The notes: a model not told the origin generated them from the letters alone. Shown: positions 1-7,167, numbered from the stretch's first letter. The stretch is DNA of 12,937 nt from JABHGY01 sp964525185 (GCA_964525185.1 CAZGFQ010000051.1:1-12937), one strand, 5' to 3'. Program-made: numbers and translations.

Positions 1-143
1 TAAGAGAAAACTGTGACCCCTTTTTTAAAAGTACAGAAACTTATGGACATAACTTAATAAATATGTAAATTAGTGTAAACCATCAGCCATTATAATAATT
101 TCAGTTATTATGTTAAAGTGGTCTATTCAATTATATATTATGT

Positions 144-2993
144 TTAATCTTTTATATAAAACTGCTCTTTTTTGGGTGTTAAAGGACGGCCCATCCAAAG
201 GGGTCTTCGTAATCCATCGGGGTGTGTTTCTTTTTCTTTTGCCCATTTATTCCATTTTTTAAAATGTTCAAATGACTTATTCGTATCTACAAATACATCC
301 CCATATTTTTCATCAAGATTTGGCACAGAAATGCTCACTTTCTGTAACCAACAATGCGCACCGGAAATGGGGTCTGGATTGGCTGCATGGGTTATATTTT
401 GATGCACGCCTCCATCCCGCCACCAAACGCGACTCGTATCAGGGTCATCCGTATCCCAAGGTTCAACCCCTTTTAAAGTTTCCATTTTCCATTTTCCATC
501 ACCCATATTTTGAATGTCAACCGTATTGGTCATATAGCGGTTTCCTTCATCTTGCTGACGGCGCCATCTTCCAATATGATGTGAACAAGCCACCACGCCG
601 GGTTTGATCGCTTCCGTTACCCAAACTTTATCTACAAACCATCCGATAGGTGTGGTGATTTTAAGTAAATCGCCATTATCCACACCAAGACGAGCTGCAT
701 CTTTCGTATGAATCCAAATGGGGTTTTTGTGGGCAATTTCTGTGAGCCATTTAGCATTGGCCGATCGAGAATGAATGTGAGTTGGAAGCCTAAAGTTTGG
801 CAATAAAACACAATCATTGTTGCTTTTATCCATTTCATCTAAATGTACGTGACTTTTGATGCGGTACCCCGGAGTGGCATGTTCCGGATATCCAAAGTCC
901 ACCATGGTTTGAGAATAAATTTCCTGCCGTTTGGATGGTGTTGGAAATCCACCAAAATTCTTACCATCCACTTGAATGCCCACGATATTGCCATCTTTTT
1001 CAATTTGCCCATTCTCTTTAATGTTGGCACCATTCATGGTTTCATCATTTACAGCATCTTCATTTTTAACATATACTTCAGGATCCACAAGATAAGCACC
1101 ATATTTGCGCATATACTCTAATGCAGATAATCCTTCTTCGCTTGCTGCTTCCGGAAGTCCATTCGTATGTTCAAAAACATATTGATAGTATTCATCAATA
1201 TTTATTTTTTCACCGTCTTGATATGGACTCATAAAATGTTTTCGGATACCCAAATTGCCATCTTTATCAATTCGCCAAGATAACTCAATCCAAAATTCAT
1301 CTTCTTCCCACACTTCGCCGGGATTTACTTCATATGTGAATTCAACTTCTTTTCCATCACGACGAGCTTTTTCTCTTAAAACCGGTTGACGGAAAGCTAT
1401 CCAAACGCCTGCTTGAGTCTCGTAAGAATTAATATCATGACGTTCAGCAGAGTGTCCCATAGGCAATACATAATCGGCGAAAAATGCTGTTTCATTCCAT
1501 GTTGGTGTTAAAGCAATATGACAACCCACTTTTTCTGCATCAGATAACATTTCTATCCAAGAAAATCCATCGGGATAAGTCCAAACAGGATTAAATACAC
1601 GAGTGAAATACACATCCATTGTTCCGCGGCCATCTTTGATTAAATGGGGTAAAATCTGGCTCATTTCATAATGCGTGAGCGTATATTCTTTCGGCCAAGC
1701 CAATTCATTCCACGCATCCGGTCCTGGTGGCACATCAAAAAATTCCGGATGAAATTTGTTCCATGCACTTGGGGATGTTCCCCCTTCTGTGCCAACAGAA
1801 CCAGTAAGGACATTTAATAAATGTAATGTTCTTGAAACTTGCCATCCACCTAAATTCCCAATGGATGCACCGCGCCATACATGGGTTGAAAGTTTACTCC
1901 CTGCCTTCCCTACCATTCTCGCTACACGGATAATTTGGTCTACATCTATTTGTGCTTCTGTCGCAGCAAATTCCGGTGTGTATTCTGCCCATTCTTCACT
2001 TAATCGTTTAATGAATTGGTCAAACTCCACCGGATCATTTGGATGTAAATTTTGTAGATATTCATCCCAGTTCACCCAATTTTCCATATAATGGCGGTCG
2101 TATAATCCTTCGTCCAATATAATTTTTGCCATGGCCATATAGACTGCAGGTTCTGACCCCGGATATGTGGGCATCCACTCATCTGCCATGGAAGCAGTGT
2201 TGGACAAACGTGGATCCATAACAATCAACTTTGCCCCTTTCATCATACCTTCCATAATCCTTTGAGCATGTGGATTAAAATAATGACCGGTTTCCAAATG
2301 AGATGATGCAAGTAAAATCACTTCTGCATTGGTATGATCCGGACTTGGGCGATCGTATTTATGCCACATGGCATACCCCGCACGGGCACCGGCAGAACAA
2401 ATATTGGTATGAGAATTGTGGCCATCTACACCCCATGCTTTTAAAACTCGCTCTGCATATCCTTCATGTCCTGGACGACCCACATGATAGACGACTTTTT
2501 CTTTACTTTTTCGTAAAGATTCAGCAATCTTTTCTGATATTTCATCTAAAACTTGGTCCCATGTGATTCGCTCCCACTTTCCTGCACCCCGTTCGCCAAC
2601 TCTTTTCAACGGATATAAAATGCGTTCCGTATCATTGATTTGATTAATGGTGGCTGGACCTTTTGAGCAATTCCGTCCGCGACTTCCGGGATGATGGGGA
2701 TTCCCTTCAAATTTTCGAACTTTATTAGAATCTTTATCAATATAAGCCAATAATCCACAAGCCGACTCACAGTTAAAACATGTTGTAGGAACAATAGAAT
2801 AATGGCGTTCTTTTTTCTCCGGCCATGCTTTTGGGTCTAATTCTGTAAAGTCATCCCATTCACTGGGATCGGGATATTTATACAATTCCCGGGGACCTTC
2901 CATTGCAAATTCTTCTGACCAATCAGGTCGGTCTGATATTTTAGGAATAAGTCCTAATGATTCTGAAAATGTTTCTATCCAACTACGTTTCAT
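144..2993 (-). CDS. Molybdopterin oxidoreductase catalytic subunit (PsrA/PhsA/TtrA-like)
   Basis: 949-residue catalytic subunit of the complex iron-sulfur molybdoenzyme (DMSO reductase) superfamily. An N-terminal [4Fe-4S] site is formed by Cys72, Cys75, Cys79 and Cys109 (C-x2-C-x3-C-x29-C). It is followed by the molybdopterin domain, with Cys199 in 'NICSAG' as the likely Mo ligand, and a C-terminal dinucleotide-binding domain at about 715-890. A Cys ligand fits the polysulfide/thiosulfate/tetrathionate/arsenate reductase side of the family, but the substrate cannot be assigned. The N-terminus (MKRSWIETF...) has no twin-arginine motif or hydrophobic stretch, whereas characterised PsrA/PhsA/TtrA are Tat-exported. 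The enzyme may therefore face the cytoplasm or belong to an uncharacterised clade. Its partner is the Fe-S/NrfD fusion encoded upstream at 4435-6042, now separated from it by an ATPase gene. The start codon directly follows an inverted octamer array, and there is no Shine-Dalgarno. The superfamily call is very secure; the function is open. Confidence 0.93.
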   Translation of the reverse strand: MKRSWIETFSESLGLIPKISDRPDWSEEFAMEGPRELYKYPDPSEWDDFTELDPKAWPEKKERHYSIVPTTCFNCESACGLLAYIDKDSNKVRKFEGNPHHPGSRGRNCSKGPATINQINDTERILYPLKRVGERGAGKWERITWDQVLDEISEKIAESLRKSKEKVVYHVGRPGHEGYAERVLKAWGVDGHNSHTNICSAGARAGYAMWHKYDRPSPDHTNAEVILLASSHLETGHYFNPHAQRIMEGMMKGAKLIVMDPRLSNTASMADEWMPTYPGSEPAVYMAMAKIILDEGLYDRHYMENWVNWDEYLQNLHPNDPVEFDQFIKRLSEEWAEYTPEFAATEAQIDVDQIIRVARMVGKAGSKLSTHVWRGASIGNLGGWQVSRTLHLLNVLTGSVGTEGGTSPSAWNKFHPEFFDVPPGPDAWNELAWPKEYTLTHYEMSQILPHLIKDGRGTMDVYFTRVFNPVWTYPDGFSWIEMLSDAEKVGCHIALTPTWNETAFFADYVLPMGHSAERHDINSYETQAGVWIAFRQPVLREKARRDGKEVEFTYEVNPGEVWEEDEFWIELSWRIDKDGNLGIRKHFMSPYQDGEKINIDEYYQYVFEHTNGLPEAASEEGLSALEYMRKYGAYLVDPEVYVKNEDAVNDETMNGANIKENGQIEKDGNIVGIQVDGKNFGGFPTPSKRQEIYSQTMVDFGYPEHATPGYRIKSHVHLDEMDKSNNDCVLLPNFRLPTHIHSRSANAKWLTEIAHKNPIWIHTKDAARLGVDNGDLLKITTPIGWFVDKVWVTEAIKPGVVACSHHIGRWRRQQDEGNRYMTNTVDIQNMGDGKWKMETLKGVEPWDTDDPDTSRVWWRDGGVHQNITHAANPDPISGAHCWLQKVSISVPNLDEKYGDVFVDTNKSFEHFKKWNKWAKEKETHPDGLRRPLWMGRPLTPKKEQFYIKD

Positions 2994-3001
2994 AATATTT
3001 T

Positions 3002-3073
3002 ATGTGTTCAGGTGTTTAAGTATTAATATGTTCAAGTACTCAAACACACTAACACACTGACACTTCAACACTC
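3002..3073. repeat. Inverted array of nine degenerate octamers, upstream of the molybdoenzyme start
   Basis: Read on the plus strand in blocks of eight from 3002, the first five units are ATGTGTTC, AGGTGTTT, AAGTATTA, ATATGTTC and AAGTACTC (consensus ANGTGTTC). The next four are AAACACAC, TAACACAC, TGACACTT and CAACACTC (consensus TAACACTC, the reverse complement of the first type). The period is exactly 8 with no indel. The flip at 3041/3042 gives dyad symmetry, so a transcript could fold into a long imperfect hairpin just before the molybdoenzyme ATG, which ends at 2993. Function unknown. Confidence 0.8.
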
Positions 3074-3108
3074 CTTTAACTTAATGGTATCATTTGCGGT
3101 GCTCGAAT
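3061..3108. repeat. Left copy of direct repeat flanking the ATPase gene
   Basis: This stretch matches 4421-4467 with one single-base gap and a handful of substitutions. It comprises the end of an octamer array (cacttcaac...) joined to the same 25-base block ttaacttaatggtatcattt... that encodes the end of the NrfD fusion. Both junctions therefore have the order octamer array, then gene end, as expected if a segment was duplicated or recombined on either side of the ATPase gene. Confidence 0.8.
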
Positions 3109-3111
3109 CTC
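3076..3111 (-). pseudogene. Remnant of the 3' end of an NrfD-fusion gene
   Basis: Reading the minus strand, codons here give EIRAPQMIPLS followed by TAA. The intact fusion gene at 4435-6042 ends RIRVPQMIPLS-TAA. The stretch 3076-3100 is identical over 25 bases to 4435-4459, and similarity runs weakly to 3108. An in-frame TAG at 3118-3120 closes the frame, so at most about 12 codons survive. Two of the differences (CGT to CGA; GTA to GCA, Val to Ala) are silent or conservative, which hints that the remnant comes from a diverged, once-functional homologue rather than a very recent copy. It marks one boundary of the ATPase insertion. Confidence 0.75.
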
Positions 3112-3137
3112 CATGCCCTATCCGGACTTGTACATCC

Positions 3138-3161
3138 GAACACTCTAACACTTTTTTTCTC
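3138..3161. repeat. Short octamer array, between gene remnant and ATPase stop
   Basis: Two clear units, GAACACTC and TAACACTT, and a third decayed unit TTTTTCTC run in the same 8-base register and orientation as the right half of the array at 3002-3073. They lie just downstream (in the minus sense) of the ATPase stop codon at 3177. Confidence 0.55.
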
Positions 3162-3176
3162 TGTATCATTTTTCTT

Positions 3177-4301
3177 TCACGATAAAAAATCCGTATAATT
3201 ATCCTTTGAGAGAATTTCTGTCTCTGCATGGGGATAGGCTTTAGTAAATGTGGATGGAATTCGGACTTTCTTTTTTGGATTCCATTTGAACTCGTAAGCG
3301 AATAGACGCCCATCTCGCTCCTCGATATAATCTATTTCCTGTTGAGCACGCGTTCTCCAAAAAAAGGTATTCACCCAACGTTTTGAATAATGATTAACCT
3401 TCATACGTTCACTAATGAGATAATTTTCCCATAATGCACCCACATCCATCCTCAAATCCAAATTTGAAAAATCATTAATAATTGCATTTCGAATACCATT
3501 ATCATAAAAATATATTTTCCGTGTTTTCTTTAACTCATTTCTCAAATTTCGACTTAAAGTTCCTATTCTGAAAATCACATAACTTTTCTCCAAGAGACCA
3601 ATATATCGTTCAATCGTCTGATTATCTGCACCTATCAACTGTCCCAATTCATTGTAACTCACTTGGTTACCCATTTGTAAGGCCAATGCCTGTAATAATT
3701 TTTCCAAAATTGCGGGTTTTTTCAATTGCTCAAAAGCAAATAAATCTTTGTATAAATAACTGTCAGATAATGTTTTAAGGATTTCTCGTTCTTCACCTGG
3801 ATTGTTAATCACGTCAGGATAAGCGCCGTAGATTAATCGATTTTCTAAACTCCGTTTTTCATCTAACAAACTTGTATGATTCACTAATTCATTAAAAGAA
3901 AGCGGAAACAAAAAATAATCATACTTTCTACCGGTTAAGGGTTCATTGATGAGGTTTGCCAAATCAAAAGATGAAGAACCCGTCGCAAATATTTGCACAT
4001 CTTTTAGATTGTCAATCATCAATTTTAAAGTAATACCAATATTCGTAATCCGTTGCGCTTCATCAATAACAAGCAATTCATGCTTCCCGACCAATGCTTT
4101 TAATTGCACTGATGTAACATCGGTAAGCATTTTACGGACATCTGGCTCGTCTCCATTCAACCAAAGTGTTTTCAAATTGCTTTTATCAGCTGTTTTTCTT
4201 GCAATGGTTGTTTTACCCACCTGTCTGGCACCCGAAAGAATGATAATTTTTCTTTTATCGAATGATTCTATAATAGCTTTTTCTATAACTCTATTAATCA
4301 T
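3177..4301 (-). CDS. AAA_14/DUF4143-type ATPase
   Basis: 374-residue protein of the widespread AAA_14 + DUF4143 family. Walker A is GARQVGKTT (24-32), Walker B is LLVIDEAQ (76-83), a sensor-like ATGSSS lies at 106-111, and R125 in LTGRKY is a candidate arginine finger. A winged-helix-like segment at about 211-245 precedes a C-terminal domain with the pattern E292, D324 (in QEIDYIE) and E337-F-K339. This resembles the PD-(D/E)XK nuclease-fold core seen in DUF4143 proteins. Cellular role unknown; such genes are common, scattered and often strain-variable. The length is normal and the frame intact. It interrupts the molybdoenzyme operon, is flanked by direct repeats of the neighbouring gene's end, and has its own promoter and palindromes upstream. 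No Shine-Dalgarno; the start follows an A-rich leader. Confidence 0.92.
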   Translation of the reverse strand: MINRVIEKAIIESFDKRKIIILSGARQVGKTTIARKTADKSNLKTLWLNGDEPDVRKMLTDVTSVQLKALVGKHELLVIDEAQRITNIGITLKLMIDNLKDVQIFATGSSSFDLANLINEPLTGRKYDYFLFPLSFNELVNHTSLLDEKRSLENRLIYGAYPDVINNPGEEREILKTLSDSYLYKDLFAFEQLKKPAILEKLLQALALQMGNQVSYNELGQLIGADNQTIERYIGLLEKSYVIFRIGTLSRNLRNELKKTRKIYFYDNGIRNAIINDFSNLDLRMDVGALWENYLISERMKVNHYSKRWVNTFFWRTRAQQEIDYIEERDGRLFAYEFKWNPKKKVRIPSTFTKAYPHAETEILSKDNYTDFLS

Positions 4302-4326
4302 ATTACTTATTTTTTACATTTACAAT

Positions 4327-4354
4327 ATAATACATTCTGCGTTTAGCTACGCAA
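4327..4354 (-). promoter_or_regulatory. Probable sigma70-type promoter of the ATPase gene
   Basis: On the minus strand TTGCGT (4349-4354) lies 16 bases from TATTAT (4327-4332), and the latter lies 25 bases before the ATG at 4301. The -35 hexamer is part of the proximal palindrome at 4338-4353, so a protein bound there would block the promoter. Predicted by eye only. Confidence 0.5.
4338..4353. promoter_or_regulatory. Operator-like inverted repeat, proximal copy
   Basis: TGCG-tttagcta-CGCA: four-base arms around an 8-base spacer, nearly the same spacer as the distal copy (tttagtat). It overlaps the predicted -35 and spacer of the ATPase promoter. Its centre is 32 bases from that of the distal copy, about three helical turns. 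It looks like one of a pair of repressor sites; the binding protein is unknown and autoregulation is only a guess. Confidence 0.5.
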
Positions 4355-4364
4355 TATGTTTTAA

Positions 4365-4390
4365 CTATTTGCGTTTAGTATCGCAAATAG
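4365..4390. promoter_or_regulatory. Operator-like inverted repeat, distal copy (perfect 9-bp arms)
   Basis: CTATTTGCG and CGCAAATAG form a perfect 9-base inverted repeat around tttagtat. The core TGCGTTTAG(C/T)..CGCA is shared with the proximal copy at 4338-4353. It lies upstream of the predicted -35 of the ATPase gene. It is not followed by a U-tract on the minus strand, so it reads as an operator rather than a terminator. Confidence 0.6.
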
Positions 4391-4400
4391 CCTGATTACT

Positions 4401-4432
4401 TTATCACCTGAACACTTATGCACTTCAACGCC
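4401..4432. repeat. Short octamer array, between ATPase promoter and NrfD-fusion stop
   Basis: Units TTATCACC, TGAACACT, TATGCACT and TCAACGCC follow the 8-base period and the TNAACACT consensus of the other arrays, in one orientation only. The array abuts the stop codon of the NrfD fusion (4435), as the right end of the array at 3002-3073 abuts the remnant stop codon at 3076. Confidence 0.55.
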
Positions 4433-4467
4433 CCTTAACTTAATGGTATCATTTGCGGTACACGAAT
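4421..4467. repeat. Right copy of direct repeat flanking the ATPase gene
   Basis: Partner of 3061-3108. This copy includes the true 3' end of the intact Fe-S/NrfD gene, so it is taken as the native location, and the left copy as the displaced one. The distance between copies is about 1.36 kb, almost exactly the ATPase gene plus its control region. Confidence 0.8.
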
Positions 4468-6042
4468 ACGCACAAATTCTGTTAAAAATATTCCAATTAA
4501 TGCACATCCACCAGCATATAAAGCAAGACTTGGATATGTATTTAATAAAATGATTGGTACAACGATTCCAATGATAATACCTGCCCAGAAATATTTAGAA
4601 TAAACTCCTTTTGTCATGAGTTCGATCGCTTTTTTTGTATCCGGTGTTTCATGAGGTAGAATAATTTCTTTTGCAATGATAACCATATTTGCCACAATGC
4701 CCCACAGCAAAGTATTTGCCACTTCAGATATGGATTCAGGTGCAATAAACATCATTACGACGGATCCGGCCATGATGGCATGGACTAACATATGCACCGC
4801 CGAAAGACCGGTGGATTGCCATAAATCTCTCGAACGTGCTTGCCCAAATAAGAAGGCCGTATAAACTGCACCTAATCCAGCAAAGACAGCTCCTATATTC
4901 CATAACCAATCCCAGCCAAGACCCAAATAATTATCAACCAATTTTAGTGAAACAATTCCACCAAATCCTGTAATGATATATGCACCACGGACCAACCATG
5001 ATTTCCATTGCGGACGAAGTAACACATAGAGAAATCGGTCCGGGCGATCTAAATCTTTTACCAAAAATGCACCTGTGAGTCCCATGAATACCAACGTGGT
5101 CATAAGTCCCATTAATTCTGATGCTTGGGAAAGATTGCCATCAAGCATATTCCAGATAGCCATCATGAGAAATGTACCTGTCGCAATGGCTTTTGTCCAT
5201 ACATAAGCCGGAACTTCCCACCCCCAAAGTACCCCTTTACTTGGTGAATCATAAACGCGTCGGGCTTCTAGTGTATCCACATCTTCTTGAATTTCTTTCG
5301 CTACATTGTCAATGGCACGACGGTCAATAGGTTTCCCTGTTTTAGCGGAATTTTCCATGGCCAATTGTACCAATAGATTTTCAGTATCAGATTCTGCTAA
5401 TCGTTTACCTGCATATTTGGCAAAATGCCCCACACCCGCTTCTTGTTCTGACCATAAATATTTTCCATCTCGAATCGTGGCATTCGGGTCTAACATTTCT
5501 TCAGATCCATTTACATAATATAAATTAGGATCGGTCAATTTTTCTGGTTTACGCGTCATGGTTTCTTCATTGGCTACCAGTTGAGCAATTTTGGAATTCG
5601 AATCATCCAAATCACCGGAAACAATCGCTTCAACCGGGCAAATCACAACACAGGCTGGTTCATAGCCATAATCAATTCGGTGGGCACAATAATTACATTT
5701 CGCCGCTGTATTGGTATTAGGATCAATATATAATGCATCATAGGGGCATGCCTGCATACAGGATTTACATCCAATGCAGCGATCATTATCAAAATCCACA
5801 ATGCCATCCGCACGCGTGTGGAGTGCTGTCGTAGGACAAATCTCTACACATGGTGCATCAGCACAATGATTGCATCGATGAACGGAAAATTCCCGAGTAT
5901 TATTCGGATATTCACCTTTTTCTATATATTTCACATGTGTTCGATTGACGCCAATCGATACATCGTGCTCACTTTTGCAAGCAACGGTGCATGCATGACA
6001 GCCAATGCACATTCTATTATCTATTACAAATCCGTAATTCAT
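4435..6042 (-). CDS. Fused four-cluster ferredoxin / NrfD membrane subunit (PsrB-PsrC-like)
   Basis: 535 residues. The N-terminal third is a DmsB/PsrB-type electron-transfer domain with sixteen cysteines in four sets: 12/15/18/22, 57/60/65/69, 89/92/95/99 and 116/119/131/135, predicting four [4Fe-4S] clusters. After a hydrophilic linker (about 145-275), an NrfD/PsrC-type domain with about eight membrane helices runs from about 279 to 525. In characterised PsrABC-type enzymes the B and C parts are separate proteins; here they are one chain. By family knowledge it would pass electrons between the quinone pool at the NrfD part and the molybdoenzyme encoded downstream at 144-2993. No signal peptide precedes the first cluster, which suits a cytoplasmic ferredoxin domain, but the topology is not proven. 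The start lies directly after an inverted octamer array, without a Shine-Dalgarno. Its last codons are duplicated at 3076-3111. Confidence 0.92.
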   Translation of the reverse strand: MNYGFVIDNRMCIGCHACTVACKSEHDVSIGVNRTHVKYIEKGEYPNNTREFSVHRCNHCADAPCVEICPTTALHTRADGIVDFDNDRCIGCKSCMQACPYDALYIDPNTNTAAKCNYCAHRIDYGYEPACVVICPVEAIVSGDLDDSNSKIAQLVANEETMTRKPEKLTDPNLYYVNGSEEMLDPNATIRDGKYLWSEQEAGVGHFAKYAGKRLAESDTENLLVQLAMENSAKTGKPIDRRAIDNVAKEIQEDVDTLEARRVYDSPSKGVLWGWEVPAYVWTKAIATGTFLMMAIWNMLDGNLSQASELMGLMTTLVFMGLTGAFLVKDLDRPDRFLYVLLRPQWKSWLVRGAYIITGFGGIVSLKLVDNYLGLGWDWLWNIGAVFAGLGAVYTAFLFGQARSRDLWQSTGLSAVHMLVHAIMAGSVVMMFIAPESISEVANTLLWGIVANMVIIAKEIILPHETPDTKKAIELMTKGVYSKYFWAGIIIGIVVPIILLNTYPSLALYAGGCALIGIFLTEFVRIRVPQMIPLS

Positions 6043-6048
6043 TATTTT

Positions 6049-6120
6049 AAGTGTTTATGTATTAAAGTGTTTGAGTGTTCACGTGCTTAAACACAAGAAC
6101 ACTTTCCTGCTCTAACACTT
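6049..6120. repeat. Inverted array of nine degenerate octamers, upstream of the NrfD-fusion start
   Basis: In register from 6049: AAGTGTTT, ATGTATTA, AAGTGTTT, GAGTGTTC, ACGTGCTT, then AAACACAA, GAACACTT, TCCTGCTC and TAACACTT. Five units in AGTGTT orientation are followed by four in AACACT orientation, as in the array at 3002-3073, and the total length (72 bases) is the same. It occupies nearly all of the space between the stop of the DUF302-like gene (6124) and the start of the NrfD fusion (6042). GTGTTC (6075-6080) and GAACAC (6097-6102) could pair in RNA, as could AAGTGTT (6065-6071) and AACACTT (6114-6120). Confidence 0.82.
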
Positions 6121-6123
6121 TGA

Positions 6124-7128
6124 TTAATCTTCAAATATATCTTCAATACTTCCGGAAATAATACCCGGTATCATGGTGTATTTTGCAAAAGCTGCATATC
6201 CTGAATCCCAATAATACAATTGCATACGCCACATTTGCCCATATTGGACAACCTTTACATTTCGACCATCTTTATAAACAATAATTTCCATAGGATGAGC
6301 CGTTGTATGATCAATCCCTGGTAATGGAGCATCATCAGATTTCCCTTTAGACCTGAAGTCAGAATTAATGCTGGTAGTTCGATTTTCTGTATAATCATTC
6401 GTTATTCCAAAATAGACTGCATCTTCAAATTCAATTTTTGATATAATACGCCATCCTTCACATTCTTCAGCACCCGCATCTTGGCTTCCATTTATGGTGG
6501 CTTCTACTTTAGCAACAGCAGCTTCAATTGTTTTTTCCTTAAATAAAACATCTTGGCTATCTTCCCAGTTTCTCCACATGGCCATCATTTTTGCAGGGCC
6601 ATCTCCATTAAAGTCATTTAAATCATCTTCATCTCTTAAGGGTGGCTGTTGTTCAGATACAGCTTGTCCCGGAACGTTCGCTACCAAAGATTTTAACTCT
6701 TCGGCCACATTTTTTGCTGCCAACACTAAATCTTTATACAATTTTGAATCTTCATAAAACACCATAGCATGGGCCACAGGGTTTGTCATATTAATGAAAG
6801 TTTTTCTACCTGAATCGTATTCATAAATCGCAACACGCAACACTTGAGCTGAAACCGTATTTGGCGCTTCACCTTCAGCTACTTTCATGTAAGTAGGTGA
6901 AGTTAAAATATACAATCTGGATTTTTGTCCGCCTGTATTTGATGAATTGAAGTCATTTTTTGTATGAAGCTGTAAATTGGATTCTCCTAACGCAGATTCA
7001 AATGCGGTGGTTGTTTCTTCAAATGAACCGGATGCGTTCAATATTTTTTCAAATATACCTACATCGGGACCAGCAAATACACATTGTGAAACAAGGATAG
7101 TAAATAATATTGTTATTACGTTTTTCAT
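6124..7128 (-). CDS. Secreted protein with two DUF302-like halves
   Basis: 334 residues with a signal peptide of about 19 residues (MKNVITILFTILVSQCVFA, then GPDV), so periplasmic or surface-exposed. Cys16 sits in VSQC, a poor lipobox, so signal peptidase I is more likely. The first half (about 34-150) shows the DUF302 pattern: an amphipathic helix (SFEETTTAFESAL), paired strands ending VAIYEYDSGRKTFINMTNP, and a closing helix. The second half (about 200-332) repeats the layout: TIEAAVAKVEATI, EGWRIISKIEF, then MEIIVYKDGRNVKVV and a final helix. This reads as an internal duplication joined by an acidic linker (about 155-195). The DUF302 assignment rests on pattern memory and is moderate. DUF302 proteins often neighbour sulfur-metabolism genes, which would suit the downstream PsrABC-like genes. 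It has the only strong ribosome binding site in the left operon. Confidence 0.75.
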   Translation of the reverse strand: MKNVITILFTILVSQCVFAGPDVGIFEKILNASGSFEETTTAFESALGESNLQLHTKNDFNSSNTGGQKSRLYILTSPTYMKVAEGEAPNTVSAQVLRVAIYEYDSGRKTFINMTNPVAHAMVFYEDSKLYKDLVLAAKNVAEELKSLVANVPGQAVSEQQPPLRDEDDLNDFNGDGPAKMMAMWRNWEDSQDVLFKEKTIEAAVAKVEATINGSQDAGAEECEGWRIISKIEFEDAVYFGITNDYTENRTTSINSDFRSKGKSDDAPLPGIDHTTAHPMEIIVYKDGRNVKVVQYGQMWRMQLYYWDSGYAAFAKYTMIPGIISGSIEDIFED

Positions 7129-7134
7129 ATCAAT

Positions 7135-7140
7135 CCCCCT
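7135..7140 (-). promoter_or_regulatory. Strong Shine-Dalgarno of the DUF302-like gene
   Basis: The minus strand reads AGGGGG followed by six bases (ATTGAT) and then the ATG at 7128. It fixes the start codon and stands out because the other genes here have A-rich leaders with no obvious Shine-Dalgarno. Confidence 0.7.
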
Positions 7141-7167
7141 TATTTATCGAGAATAAAAAAATATACA

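Noticed and set aside
1..30. Motif TGTGACCCCTTTTTT at the left edge, resembling sequence found beside REP-type Y1 transposases
   Set aside because: Only a short resemblance from memory, with no transposase reading frame or second copy in the window.
92..111. ATAATAA-tttcag-TTATTAT hairpin downstream of the molybdoenzyme gene, as a terminator
   Set aside because: The stem is seven A-T pairs with no G-C and no T-run on the minus strand; too weak to call in AT-rich DNA.
3001..3175. Octamer array as a CRISPR
   Set aside because: The units are 8 bases, degenerate and contiguous, with no spacers and no cas genes nearby.
3065..3313. Minus-strand 82-codon frame overlapping the ATPase 3' end
   Set aside because: It overlaps the well-supported ATPase gene in another frame and runs through the NrfD gene remnant and octamer array; no family pattern.
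3946..4395. Plus-strand 149-codon frame opposite the ATPase N-terminus
   Set aside because: Antisense shadow of a gene with clear Walker motifs; no recognisable domain.
3061..4467. ATPase region as a classical insertion sequence with target-site duplication
   Set aside because: No transposase and no terminal inverted repeats are visible, and the flanking repeat is long, diverged and codes for a gene end, which fits homologous recombination better.
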